A stretch of 64,000 nt of DNA. It comes from Thermofontimicrobium_A sp034505795 (GTDB lineage Bacteria > Zhuqueibacterota > Zhuqueibacteria > Thermofontimicrobiales > Thermofontimicrobiaceae). Every line of letters starts with the position of its first letter. The stretch's first letter is position 1. Below are positions 25,592-34,004 of the stretch, in pieces. Made by a program: the position numbers and the translations under genes. The stretch spans positions 22,317 through 86,316 of the forward strand of contig JAPDQM010000004.1 of NCBI GenBank assembly GCA_034505795.1. The letters run 5' to 3'. The notes under the pieces were generated by a model. That model ran no database searches and was not told the origin of the DNA. It saw nothing but the letters and a program-made list of their open reading frames with translations.

Positions 25592-28500
25592 TTATTTGAT
25601 GTCGAACGACATTCGAATTCCCCAGAAAATATCCCGCGGATCAAGGAACGTGAAGAACTGCTGATTCGGCATGTCGATATAGGCTTTCGTCTCCAAAATT
25701 CGTTTCTTGCGCGCTTCATCAGGATCGTTGGGATCGTAGGGTTCATACGGTACAGTCCGATAATCTCCCGGTCGGTCATTGCCAGGGATATTGCCATAAC
25801 CCAATTCGTCGCCGATCTTGGCCGGCAGATGTAACGACTTCATATAGGCGATATAATCGGGAGAATCCACGAAGCCGTATTGCGTCATATACTTGAAATT
25901 GAACACGTTCGAAATATCCACAAAGAACTCGACATTGGCCGTGCCAATGCGGAAATTTCGGCTGAATTTAATATTAACATTATAGTAATCTTTCCATTGC
26001 ACATTATTTTCAATGCCAGGAATCGAGCCGCCGCCGGTCCAGGTAAAATGATAACCCGACCGCCAGGTAGCTAACACATTCAGCCGCCAATCCGCCAATG
26101 GATAAATATTCAGCAATTTTGGGCCAAATTGTTGTGGCATAAAGAAATCAAAATCGGCCCGGGCATACGGCCTTGGCACCGGTTTTTCCTGATAACTGCG
26201 CCAGGTTTCTGATTCAATACGTCGCATCACAGCGGGATTATTGGAGTAAGTGCTAAAGCCAAAATTGCCAGCCGTCGTGACTTCATAGGTGTAGTTGACA
26301 AATCCCTGGATCCAGTTGCCGCGATTTTTACGCAACGTCACCTCAAAACCGCGCGTGTCCTGATAGTTATAGGGCTTGCTAACCGAATAATTCACTGTTC
26401 CATCATCTCGTTGATAGGTCACCGCACGCGGCTGCAACGAAGAATCCCGGTAGTAACCGGCAACCCGCACCAAAAACTGATTGAATAGATTGTGCTCATA
26501 CCCCAACTCATAGGCTACGGTTCTGGGCAGTGGATTGTTGGGGCTGGCGATCCGCATCACATATTTGGTAGCGGTTTCGCGACGCAGCAGATAGAGATTT
26601 TCCGGTGTTGGCAACTGTCGAAAATGTCCATAATTAAAGTAAAGTTTGCTATTGATAGTGATGGGGAAGGCAATACCCAGCCGGGGGCTCAAGTTAAAGA
26701 TGCGCTTGGTGGGTTCTTTATCCAGCAGGGTATCAATGCCCGTAGAATATTTGGCCGAAAATGCCTTGTTCCAGGGATCATCGTACGCGTACCACTCGCC
26801 GCCGGCATGGGAATAATCAAGCCGTAAGCCCACATTAGCAATCATCCCCTCGAATTCCAATTTATCCTGTAGATAGATCGCGGCGCGAACCGGATAGGTG
26901 TGCCATTTTGATTGAGAGCGGCCGCTGGGCAGAAAAATGTCCACTGACGCATAATTCACATTATTATCCGTGTAGATAAATTCAACGCCACCCTTCAAAT
27001 TGTTGAAGCGATCAAGCTGACTGGTCATATCGAAGCGGGTGGTATAGACGGTCACGCGGCTGCTATCGCGCGAGTTGCTCATTCCCACTCCCATGCGCAG
27101 GCCCACAATGCCGGTGCTGGGTGCGGGCTGATAGCCAAAAGGCGCTTCATCGATATAATAGTTGTCGCCAAATTTGTAGACCCGGGAGGTATCTCGTGGA
27201 GTGCCGGGATTGGTATTGTAACTGGATTGAAAACGTTGCAGGGTGACTTCATAAAAAGTTTTCGGACTGAGCACATGGGTAAATTTGGCGCCAAAGTTGG
27301 TCCGAGTGACGGTAGACGGGCACCAATAATCTGTGCCGTACATTCTGCCATCGATGTATTTTGGGCCATTGCTCAGCGCACTGGCAATGCTCCAGGAATC
27401 ACTAAAAATCCCAGGCTCACCGGAGTTATTATCATTGGTACCACTCTGCCTTCCAATGAGGCCGTCGATCATCAGTTTCATGCCTTCGCCAATGTCCGAG
27501 GTAATTTTCAGTTGTCCATTGTAATCGCGATAGGCATCGCGCGACAGCGGCACGATGTACATATCTCGCGCATCGCGATACGAAGCAAAGAACCGAAGAT
27601 TGCCCAACGGTTCGCTGATAAATGGCACCGGCCCACCAAAACTCATGTCAACATTATAATCGGGCTTGGAGATGTCCAATTTGCGCCGATGCTCCCACAG
27701 GAACACCTGTTGCGCGGCTGCTGGAGTCAAATCGTTATCCGGATTATCATCTTTCAAGGTTTTTGCTGAAACCGCATTCCACCCTTCAAATTCAACATAT
27801 TGCTTTTGCGTGTACTCATCCCAGGCTCCATTTTTGGTGCCGGTCCAACAAACCGCATTATCCACATACGGCCGAATCCAGTAGGAATCCCAGGACGAGG
27901 GAGAATGGCCAAAATGCTTCTTTGCCGGCGGGCTGTAACGCGTCAGCAAACCGAAGTGATACTGGTCTTTTTTGCCTTCTTTGGTGACTACGTGAATCAG
28001 ACCCGCGCGCATGTTGCCGTATTCAGCATTAAAGCCACCGGTTTGAATTTGGATTTCATCGATGGAGGTGTAGCTTATCGCCGTATAGGGCTGATTGTTT
28101 CGCTCATCTCGAAGCGTAAAGCCGTTCACCATAAACGCAGTCTGATCGGCGCCACCGCCACGAATGGTCAATCCCTGCACGCCAGCTTCCAGAGCTACCA
28201 CACTGGCGACACTGACTACCGGCAGCGATTGGATCTCTTTGGCATTCAGGTTGGCCTGGCTCGCTGAAACATCTTTTTGCACCACTGGCCGTTCAGCCAC
28301 AACCTGCACTTCCTCGCCCATGATGGCCTGCAATTTCATTTTGAAATCTACAGTCGTAGTAAGATCAATGCTGACACGCACATTGGCTGCAGTTAAATTT
28401 GCATAGCCCATCATGGTGGCTTTCAACGTATAGGTGCCAGGTGGAACGTTTAAAATGACATAATATCCTTTGAGATCAGCCGCGGCCCCCATCATCGTGC

Positions 28501-28645
28501 CTTCGATAACGATGTTAGCGCCTGGCAGGGGCTGGCCATTTTCAGAATCGGTGACCACACCAGCTATCTTTCCGGTCACGCCAGCCATTATCGGTTGAGC
28601 TGCTAACAGCAGCAGGACACTGAAACAAAGAATCAACTTTCTCAT
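25592..28645 (-). CDS. TonB-dependent receptor with carboxypeptidase-regulatory-like domain (cassette A)
   Basis: A 1017-residue receptor. Signal peptide 1-21, regulatory-like beta domain ('GKIAGVVTDSENGQPLPGAN', 'YTLKATMMGYANL'), plug ('VVAERPVVQKDVSASQANL', 'LTIRGGGADQTAFMVNGFTL', 'AEYGNMRAGLIHVVTKEG'), then a barrel that ends GIRMSFDIK. The terminal aromatic residue of the other two receptors is here followed by three extra residues. AAGGAG lies 11 bp before the ATG. It is first in cassette A and is transcribed from a consensus promoter about 310 bp upstream, divergently from fur. No Fur box was seen on its own promoter, so iron control is not supported. Confidence 0.9.
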   Translation of the reverse strand: MRKLILCFSVLLLLAAQPIMAGVTGKIAGVVTDSENGQPLPGANIVIEGTMMGAAADLKGYYVILNVPPGTYTLKATMMGYANLTAANVRVSIDLTTTVDFKMKLQAIMGEEVQVVAERPVVQKDVSASQANLNAKEIQSLPVVSVASVVALEAGVQGLTIRGGGADQTAFMVNGFTLRDERNNQPYTAISYTSIDEIQIQTGGFNAEYGNMRAGLIHVVTKEGKKDQYHFGLLTRYSPPAKKHFGHSPSSWDSYWIRPYVDNAVCWTGTKNGAWDEYTQKQYVEFEGWNAVSAKTLKDDNPDNDLTPAAAQQVFLWEHRRKLDISKPDYNVDMSFGGPVPFISEPLGNLRFFASYRDARDMYIVPLSRDAYRDYNGQLKITSDIGEGMKLMIDGLIGRQSGTNDNNSGEPGIFSDSWSIASALSNGPKYIDGRMYGTDYWCPSTVTRTNFGAKFTHVLSPKTFYEVTLQRFQSSYNTNPGTPRDTSRVYKFGDNYYIDEAPFGYQPAPSTGIVGLRMGVGMSNSRDSSRVTVYTTRFDMTSQLDRFNNLKGGVEFIYTDNNVNYASVDIFLPSGRSQSKWHTYPVRAAIYLQDKLEFEGMIANVGLRLDYSHAGGEWYAYDDPWNKAFSAKYSTGIDTLLDKEPTKRIFNLSPRLGIAFPITINSKLYFNYGHFRQLPTPENLYLLRRETATKYVMRIASPNNPLPRTVAYELGYEHNLFNQFLVRVAGYYRDSSLQPRAVTYQRDDGTVNYSVSKPYNYQDTRGFEVTLRKNRGNWIQGFVNYTYEVTTAGNFGFSTYSNNPAVMRRIESETWRSYQEKPVPRPYARADFDFFMPQQFGPKLLNIYPLADWRLNVLATWRSGYHFTWTGGGSIPGIENNVQWKDYYNVNIKFSRNFRIGTANVEFFVDISNVFNFKYMTQYGFVDSPDYIAYMKSLHLPAKIGDELGYGNIPGNDRPGDYRTVPYEPYDPNDPDEARKKRILETKAYIDMPNQQFFTFLDPRDIFWGIRMSFDIK

Positions 28646-28950
28646 AGGACAGGCCTCTCCTTAAAGTAAAGGATTTTTGATTAATTGAAAAGTTACCATT
28701 AGCAGGCAAGGCTGCAGGAGCGAATGGATGAAACGATAAAAAGAATGGAATGCAGGTAAACAAGAGTAGCAAGAGGTGTGAACAGCCTTTCGGTCGTCTA
28801 ATGGCATAGAATTATAACGACTATTTAGCACAGATCGATAACTAATGGGCATGAGGCGCTTGATTCTCGACGCGATGGATTCGGGCCTCCCGCCGGTTGC
28901 CAGTTCCGATATTTGGAACAAGCAAGACTGTTACTGTTTGTTAGGATGTC
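28646..28950 (-). other. About 300-nt untranslated leader of the cassette A receptor
   Basis: The region between the predicted start site and the receptor ATG. Its first part has GTTCC/GGAAC and CGGG/CCCG hairpins and an imperfect direct repeat (ATGCCCATTAG, ATGCCATTAG). It does not match the B12, SAM, TPP or FMN riboswitch core motifs that I looked for by eye. A TTG-initiated 86-codon frame crosses it but has no ribosome site and an atypical composition. Confidence 0.4.
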
Positions 28951-28956
28951 AAACTA

Positions 28957-28985
28957 ATTATATAAAATTTAAACATAATTGTCAA
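28957..28985 (-). promoter_or_regulatory. Consensus sigma70-like promoter of cassette A
   Basis: On the minus strand a perfect TTGACA (28980-28985) and a perfect TATAAT (28957-28962) are separated by 17 bp within very A/T-rich DNA. It points toward the cassette A receptor and implies a leader of about 300 nt. Confidence 0.8.
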
Positions 28986-29073
28986 CAAAAAATTTTATTT
29001 TTTTCAAATTTCATTTACGCTGCATTTCTGCGCTAGAATTGAAGCTGCATCTGACGCCCGGATCAAAAAACTA

Positions 29074-29102
29074 TTGATTAATTCAAATACATTTGCTACA
29101 TT
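29074..29102 (+). promoter_or_regulatory. Candidate promoter of the fur-feoB-dtxR operon
   Basis: TTGATT (29074-29079), a 17-bp spacer and TACATT (29097-29102) form a plausible sigma70-like promoter. The Fur box starts at the next base, where a bound repressor would cover the start site. Confidence 0.45.
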
Positions 29103-29121
29103 AATAATGATAATTATTATC
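29103..29121 (+). promoter_or_regulatory. Fur box
   Basis: AATAATGATAATTATTATC matches the 19-bp Fur consensus at 17 of 19 positions. It lies 28 bp before the fur start codon and abuts the candidate -10 element. This indicates iron-dependent repression of fur, feoB and dtxR by Fur itself. Confidence 0.85.
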
Positions 29122-29148
29122 AATTTCACTTTGCCCTGGGAGTCGATG

Positions 29149-29610
29149 ATGCTAACAGAATTCAAGCGCCGTTATCAAGATTTCATTGCGACCCGCAAAC
29201 TTAAATCTTCCAAACGCCGCGATCTGATTGTCGATTTCATCATGCAGACCAAAGGCCATTTCACTATCGACGACATCTATCCCCAAATGCTAAAGATCGA
29301 TCGTAGCATTGGTATCGCTACGGTTTATCGCACTCTGCGACTTCTGGTCGATAGCGGCATTTTGCGGGAGCATTCATTCGGTGAAAAGCGGGGCTATTTT
29401 GAGTTACTGCCGCTGCATACGCCACTGCATGACCATTTAATCTGTACCGATTGCGGTAAAATCATGGAATTCCAATGTCAGTCTATTGAGCAAGAAAAAC
29501 GGCGAATCGCGCAACAATATCAATTCAGCATACGAACCCATAAATTGGAAATTTTTGGAATTTGCGCCCAATGTCAACAACAAAAAAACAGCCTCAATAT
29601 CCAGACATAG
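29149..29610 (+). CDS. fur: Ferric uptake regulator (Fur family)
   Basis: A 153-residue Fur-family repressor. The ATG at 29149 is chosen because GGGAG lies six bases upstream; a longer frame from 29074 would cover the promoter and Fur box. The winged helix is at about 15-80 with recognition helix 'SIGIATVYRTLRLLVDSGI'. The dimerisation/metal part has HDH (94-96) and two CxxC pairs (C99/C102 and C139/C142), which form the structural zinc site in many Fur proteins. Fur binds iron boxes when loaded with Fe(II). Zur or PerR specificity cannot be excluded from sequence, but the Fur box upstream and the feoB gene downstream support iron. Confidence 0.88.
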   Translation: MLTEFKRRYQDFIATRKLKSSKRRDLIVDFIMQTKGHFTIDDIYPQMLKIDRSIGIATVYRTLRLLVDSGILREHSFGEKRGYFELLPLHTPLHDHLICTDCGKIMEFQCQSIEQEKRRIAQQYQFSIRTHKLEIFGICAQCQQQKNSLNIQT

Positions 29611-31580
29611 CTTCTGCTGATGTTAATCGAATCCAATTTCATAAAAATGTGATTCTCATTGTCGGCAATCCCAATGTCGGCAAGACATCCATATTTAATC
29701 AGCTTGCTCGCAAGTATGCTATTACTGCCAATTATCCTTTTACCACGATTGAACTCAATACGGGTACTATCGATTTGAATGGCAAGCCATTCGAGATCAT
29801 CGACACCGCCGGCATCTATCGCCTCGATCACCCCTCGGAAGAAGCTCAAATCACCCGCGATCTAATTTTTCACTCGCACCCAGAAATTCTTATTCAAGTC
29901 GTCGAGGCGGCTAATCTGGAACAATCCTTGTTGCTGACTGCCCAATTGTTGGAACTGCGGATCCCCTTAATATTGGTTCTAAATATGATTGATGAAACCG
30001 CCCGCCAGGGAGTGCGCATCAATGCCAGACTGCTTACAGCAAAATTAGGGGTTCCAGTCATCGAAACCGTTGCCACCGAAGGCAGAGGCATCGACGCTCT
30101 CAATAAGGCCATGAACCGCTTGAGTCCTCCTTCAAGCTTCATTCGCTATCCAGCCTTAGTGGAGCAATTGTATCATGATCTGCACCTGTTGTTTCCTGCG
30201 AAAAATAAGCCATCCCATGCTTTGCTCTCATTGCTGGTTCTTAACGATCCCTACGCTCGACAGTGGCTTGATGACCATTACGGTCCGGAACTCAAAGAAA
30301 ATGCCTTGAACTATATGAATATTTTTCTTGATAAGCATTTTCTCAATCCGGCCATGGCAATATTAAACTCCCAGCAAGCCTGGGTGCAGGACTTAGCCAG
30401 CCAGACCCTGAAACGAAAACGACATCTGACCATTTTGGGCCTGCAGAAATTCGGTGAATGGTCCCGTCATCCCTGGTATGGTTGGCTTATTGTATTCGTC
30501 ATAATCGCTATTACCTATCTCTTGGTTGGAAAATTGGGGGCTGTCTATCTCGTCACGCGATTAGATGAATTTGTTTTCAATCCGCTCACCAACTATCTGG
30601 AGCGTCTGATTCCCTGGCCACTGGTGCAACGGCTGCTGGTGGGAGATTACGGGCTGCTTACTACCGGCTTATTCAACGCAATTGGCACTGTGCTACCTAT
30701 CATCACCCTTTTTTTCCTGGTTCTCAATTTTATCGAGGACATCGGTTATCTCACCAATTTGATTGTGCTCACCAACCGCGTGTTCCAGAAAGTTGGTCTA
30801 TCGGGCAAAGCGATTCTGCCATTGGTATTGGGATTTGGTTGCAAAACCATGGCCACGTTGTCCACGAAAATTCTGGATTCTAAAAAAGAGAAATATATCG
30901 CCATTTTTCTAATCGGTCTGGCCATTCCGTGTTCCAGCCAGATGAGCATCATTCTGGCCGTGCTGGCGCTGCAACCCATCGTCGTTCTTGTGATGGTGAT
31001 TAGCGTTCTGTTCGTCATCGAAATCGCCGCGGGATTAATTCTGAATCGGCTGCTGCCCAAAGAGCCACAGCCAGATTTTATTATCGCAATTCCGCCGATT
31101 CGGCTGCCGGATTTCACGCTACTGCTACAAAAGACCTATCATCGCACGCTGTGGTTTATCAAAGAAGCGGTGCCGCTGTTTCTATTTGGTGCCTTCGTGC
31201 TCTTTTTATTGCACGAAACCGGCGGCATGAAAATTCTAGAATGGCTCCTGCGTCCAGTTATTGTCTCATTTTTGGATCTTCCCATCAAATTTTCAGAGGC
31301 ATTGGTGCTAAGTCTGGCTCGGTCTGAGGCGGGCGCCGTCTTGGTCATGGACATGGTTCGAAATGCCGAATTGACATCGAAACAGCTCATTGTGGCCATC
31401 ATCGTACTGACGCTGTTCGTGCCTTGCATTTCTGATATCATGGCGATCATCAAATCATTGAAACTCAGGAAAGCAATGATAATGGTATTTATCATCACCT
31501 GCTCCGCCTTCTTGGTCGGCGGATTGATGAATTACTTTTTAAATATTTCAGCGATTGGAGGATTATTAGATGCGTTTTAG
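29571..31580 (+). CDS. feoB: Ferrous iron transporter FeoB
   Basis: A 669-residue inner-membrane protein. The ATG at 29571 is chosen; it overlaps fur by 40 bp, so translation is likely coupled. The N-terminal G domain has G1 GNPNVGKTS (32-40), G3 DTAG (78-81) and G4 NMID (139-142). After a helical spacer come the gate-type membrane segments, with 'GFGCKTMATLSTKILDSKKE' followed by IPCSSQ, then a C-terminal VPCISDI. Classical FeoB has a CPFMPC-like motif where this protein has AIPCSS, so it is a divergent branch. It imports Fe(II) using GTP-linked conformational change. No separate feoA or feoC gene is present; a FeoA-like domain is at the end of the next gene. Confidence 0.9.
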   Translation: MSTTKKQPQYPDIASADVNRIQFHKNVILIVGNPNVGKTSIFNQLARKYAITANYPFTTIELNTGTIDLNGKPFEIIDTAGIYRLDHPSEEAQITRDLIFHSHPEILIQVVEAANLEQSLLLTAQLLELRIPLILVLNMIDETARQGVRINARLLTAKLGVPVIETVATEGRGIDALNKAMNRLSPPSSFIRYPALVEQLYHDLHLLFPAKNKPSHALLSLLVLNDPYARQWLDDHYGPELKENALNYMNIFLDKHFLNPAMAILNSQQAWVQDLASQTLKRKRHLTILGLQKFGEWSRHPWYGWLIVFVIIAITYLLVGKLGAVYLVTRLDEFVFNPLTNYLERLIPWPLVQRLLVGDYGLLTTGLFNAIGTVLPIITLFFLVLNFIEDIGYLTNLIVLTNRVFQKVGLSGKAILPLVLGFGCKTMATLSTKILDSKKEKYIAIFLIGLAIPCSSQMSIILAVLALQPIVVLVMVISVLFVIEIAAGLILNRLLPKEPQPDFIIAIPPIRLPDFTLLLQKTYHRTLWFIKEAVPLFLFGAFVLFLLHETGGMKILEWLLRPVIVSFLDLPIKFSEALVLSLARSEAGAVLVMDMVRNAELTSKQLIVAIIVLTLFVPCISDIMAIIKSLKLRKAMIMVFIITCSAFLVGGLMNYFLNISAIGGLLDAF

Positions 31581-32286
31581 TTCACCACGGAAAAGCAAAG
31601 CCTTTCAGCATCATCATCGTTATCAGCGCGGGCATCAGAAAAAAATCGAAGAGTACCTGGAAATTTTGTGGCACATGCAAGAACGACATGGAACTAATCT
31701 TAAAAAGTTTCTCGTTGATCTACAAGATGATTGGCAGCCATCGATTGCTGAAGCGCTTAAAAAGGAAGGCTACATCGAAGCAACGGATGCAGAATTTCGT
31801 TTTACCAGCAAGGGCCAAGCCCAGGCCGTGCAACTCATTCGGTCCCATCGGCTGGCAGAGCGGCTATTGACCGATGTTCTCAATATGAATTTAGATCACG
31901 CCGAAACAGGTGCCTGTGAATTCGAGCATATTGTGGTACCCGAAATTATCGATGCCATTTGTACTTTGCTGGGGCATCCCAAGGCCTGTCCCCATGGCCT
32001 GCCCATACCTCCTGGAGCTTGTTGTCGTGACGCCAAAAGCGCAATTAAAACCGCGATCCGGAACATTACGGAATTACAAATTGGTGAAAAGGCACGCGTG
32101 GCTTATATCAATACCCAATCCAATGCCCGAATGCATCAACTGACCCAGCTTGGGATTCGCCCCGGAATCGAAATCTGGATTCACCAAAAGTTCCCGGTGT
32201 TTGTCATCCGACTCAATCACACTCAGATTGCGCTGGCGGAAGAAGTAGCAAAAGATATTCTCGTATGGGAGCCAGGAGAGAAATAA
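31570..32286 (+). CDS. DtxR-family metal-dependent regulator with C-terminal FeoA/SH3-like domain
   Basis: A 238-residue protein overlapping feoB by 11 bp. A His-rich head (QHHHRYQRGHQ, 13-23) precedes a winged helix (about 24-100) that has a shortened, diverged helix-turn-helix. The dimerisation/metal domain has SHR (H93), GACEFEH (C116, E119, H120) and 'LLGHPKACPHGLPIP', which match DtxR/MntR ligand positions. Residues about 165-235 are a FeoA/SH3-like domain ('LGIRPGIEIWIHQ'). It could repress iron or manganese genes, or supply the FeoA function to FeoB. Its position at the end of a Fur-controlled operon suggests layered control. The choice between iron and manganese is not settled. Confidence 0.8.
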   Translation: MRFSSPRKSKAFQHHHRYQRGHQKKIEEYLEILWHMQERHGTNLKKFLVDLQDDWQPSIAEALKKEGYIEATDAEFRFTSKGQAQAVQLIRSHRLAERLLTDVLNMNLDHAETGACEFEHIVVPEIIDAICTLLGHPKACPHGLPIPPGACCRDAKSAIKTAIRNITELQIGEKARVAYINTQSNARMHQLTQLGIRPGIEIWIHQKFPVFVIRLNHTQIALAEEVAKDILVWEPGEK

Positions 32287-32306
32287 ACCAATGGTCATAG
32301 AAATCA

Positions 32307-32343
32307 GCGGCTTTTACCTGCAGGGTTGTAAAACCGTTGCCGC
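32307..32343 (+). other. Possible hairpin at the end of the iron operon
   Basis: GCGGC-TTTTAC and GTAAAA-CCGTT-GCCGC can pair with a 10-nt loop and an internal bulge, 20 bases after the dtxR stop. It lacks a U-run, so it is at best a factor-assisted end signal for the plus-strand transcript. Confidence 0.3.
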
Positions 32344-32396
32344 CAATAACGCCTTGCCACATCACCGACAACTGCACTCTTGCTGCGCTCTTTTCT

Positions 32397-32427
32397 AAAA
32401 AAAAGGGCAGCTCCATTGAGCTGCCCT
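32397..32427 (-). terminator. Intrinsic terminator of the ribosomal superoperon
   Basis: AGGGCAGCTC and GAGCTGCCCT pair over ten bases with a CATT loop. On the minus strand the stem is followed by an eight-T run. It starts 25 bp after the rplQ stop. It lies between two convergent operons, so it also separates them. Confidence 0.92.
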
Positions 32428-32452
32428 ATAGCATGTTTTATTTCCTTTGGGT

Positions 32453-32914
32453 CTATTCAACCGCAGTCGATTCAGTTTCGGTCGCCTTCTTTTCTTCCTT
32501 TTCCTTGGTCTCTATGGTCTTTTTTTCTTTTTTCTCTTTCTTCTCTTTCTTTACCCCTTCGAAGCCTACCAATTCTAAATAAGCTACTTCGGCGCCATCG
32601 CCAGATCGACGACCGAGTTTGATAATGCGCGTATAGCCACCATTGCGCGACGCAAACACCGGAGCAATTTCATCAAACAATTCTTTTATGACCTTTTTAT
32701 TGCGGACGGTCCTGAGCACCTGACGTCGGGCGCTTAGTGTGCCCTCTTTGGCAAAACTGATCAGTCGCTCGGCAAGTGGCCGTAGGGCTTTTGCTTTGAC
32801 CTGGGTAGTTTTGATGCGTTTATGTAAAAATAGCTCGGTTGTCAGATTGGACAACAATGCTTTTCGATGACTGGCGGTGCGACCCAATTTATTGAATGAT
32901 TTGCGATGTCTCAT
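32453..32914 (-). CDS. rplQ: Ribosomal protein L17
   Basis: A 153-residue large-subunit protein with the typical start 'MRHRKSFNKLGRTASHRKAL' and 'LPLAERL'-type helix region. It assembles near the peptide-exit side of the 50S subunit. The conserved domain ends near residue 118. The remaining ~30 residues are a low-complexity Lys/Glu tail (KKEKKEKKEKK and on) not found in most bacterial L17. It is the last gene of the superoperon, 20 bp after rpoA, followed by a strong terminator. Confidence 0.97.
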   Translation of the reverse strand: MRHRKSFNKLGRTASHRKALLSNLTTELFLHKRIKTTQVKAKALRPLAERLISFAKEGTLSARRQVLRTVRNKKVIKELFDEIAPVFASRNGGYTRIIKLGRRSGDGAEVAYLELVGFEGVKKEKKEKKEKKTIETKEKEEKKATETESTAVE

Positions 32915-32934
32915 AACTGCATTCCTTCACTCGA

Positions 32935-33921
32935 TCAATAATTCTCTGATTTCAGGTATTTGTCTACATCCATTCCAAAATAGAGCCCCTTTTCTTCTAG
33001 AATCTTGGTCAATTCGGACAGCGACTTGCGACCGAAATTTCTAAACTTTAGCATCTCCTGTTCATCGCGCCGCACCAGATCGCCGATGGTTTTGATATTG
33101 GCCGCCATCAGGCAGTTGTGTGAACGCACCGATAGTTCCAACTCATCAACGCTCATCTTGAGCAGCTTCCGAATACGAATCACTTCTTCATCGATTTCAG
33201 GGCTTTCTTCCTGTTCCGGCTCAATATCAAAATTAATAAACAGCAAAATGTGATCTTTGAGGATCTTCCCTGCATAGGTTAAGGCATCGTCTGGCGTAAT
33301 ACTGCCATCCGTTTCGATTTCCAGAATCAGCCGCTCATAATCGACCTTTTGGCCGACGCGGGTGTTTTCTACCTTAAAACCCACACGAGTCACCGGTGAA
33401 TAAATGGCATCAATTGGGATCGTACCAATGGGTTGATCGGGCAGTTTATTCTCTTCTGCGGTAACGTATCCCTTGCCCCGACCGATTTTAAATTCGGCGC
33501 GGAAGTTCGCATCCTCATTAAGAGTTGCAATATGCAAGTCAGGATTCAGAATCTCAAAGTCAGTGGTGCCATTCTGCAGATCGATGGCTTTGATTTCCCG
33601 GGGGCCAGTTAGCTCCAGCACCACCTTATCCGGCCGCTTATTGATGAGCTTAAAGCGCACCTGTTTCAAATTCAAAATGATCTCAGCGACATCCTCCACC
33701 ACACCGGGAATGGTTGAAAATTCATGCAACACGCCCTCAAACCGCACGGAGGTAATCGCCGCACCAGGCAACGATGACAAAAGCACCCGGCGCAGGGCAT
33801 TGCCGATCGTTACCCCAAAACCGCGCTCCAGCGGCTGAACAATAAACTTGCCATACGTGTTGGTATATGTTGCTTCATCTAATTCGATGCCTTCAGGCAT
33901 CCGAAAATTTGGCCAATTCAT
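32935..33921 (-). CDS. rpoA: RNA polymerase alpha subunit
   Basis: A 328-residue alpha subunit. The N-terminal domain (about 1-230) has the assembly motifs 'FIVQPLERGFGVTIGNALRR' and VLLSSLPGAAI. An acidic linker (EPEQEESPEIDEE) leads to the C-terminal DNA-binding domain with 'LSVRSHNCLMAANIKTIGDL' and FRNFGRKSL. It nucleates RNA polymerase assembly and contacts UP elements and activators. Its place between rpsD and rplQ is the classic alpha-operon order. Confidence 0.98.
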   Translation of the reverse strand: MNWPNFRMPEGIELDEATYTNTYGKFIVQPLERGFGVTIGNALRRVLLSSLPGAAITSVRFEGVLHEFSTIPGVVEDVAEIILNLKQVRFKLINKRPDKVVLELTGPREIKAIDLQNGTTDFEILNPDLHIATLNEDANFRAEFKIGRGKGYVTAEENKLPDQPIGTIPIDAIYSPVTRVGFKVENTRVGQKVDYERLILEIETDGSITPDDALTYAGKILKDHILLFINFDIEPEQEESPEIDEEVIRIRKLLKMSVDELELSVRSHNCLMAANIKTIGDLVRRDEQEMLKFRNFGRKSLSELTKILEEKGLYFGMDVDKYLKSENY

Positions 33922-34004
33922 TAATGTTACTCCTCATTGATTGAGGTTATCTATTTTTAGGCCCCACGCGCCCGTACGGGCTGGTGGGTCATCATCACGC
34001 TAAA

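Noticed and set aside
28661..28921. 86-codon TTG-started frame in the cassette A leader
   Set aside because: No ribosome site, atypical composition with many Arg, Ser and Cys, and its position fits an untranslated leader better.
28646..28950. B12, SAM, TPP or FMN riboswitch in the receptor leader
   Set aside because: I looked for their conserved core motifs by eye and found none; a structured element of another kind remains possible.
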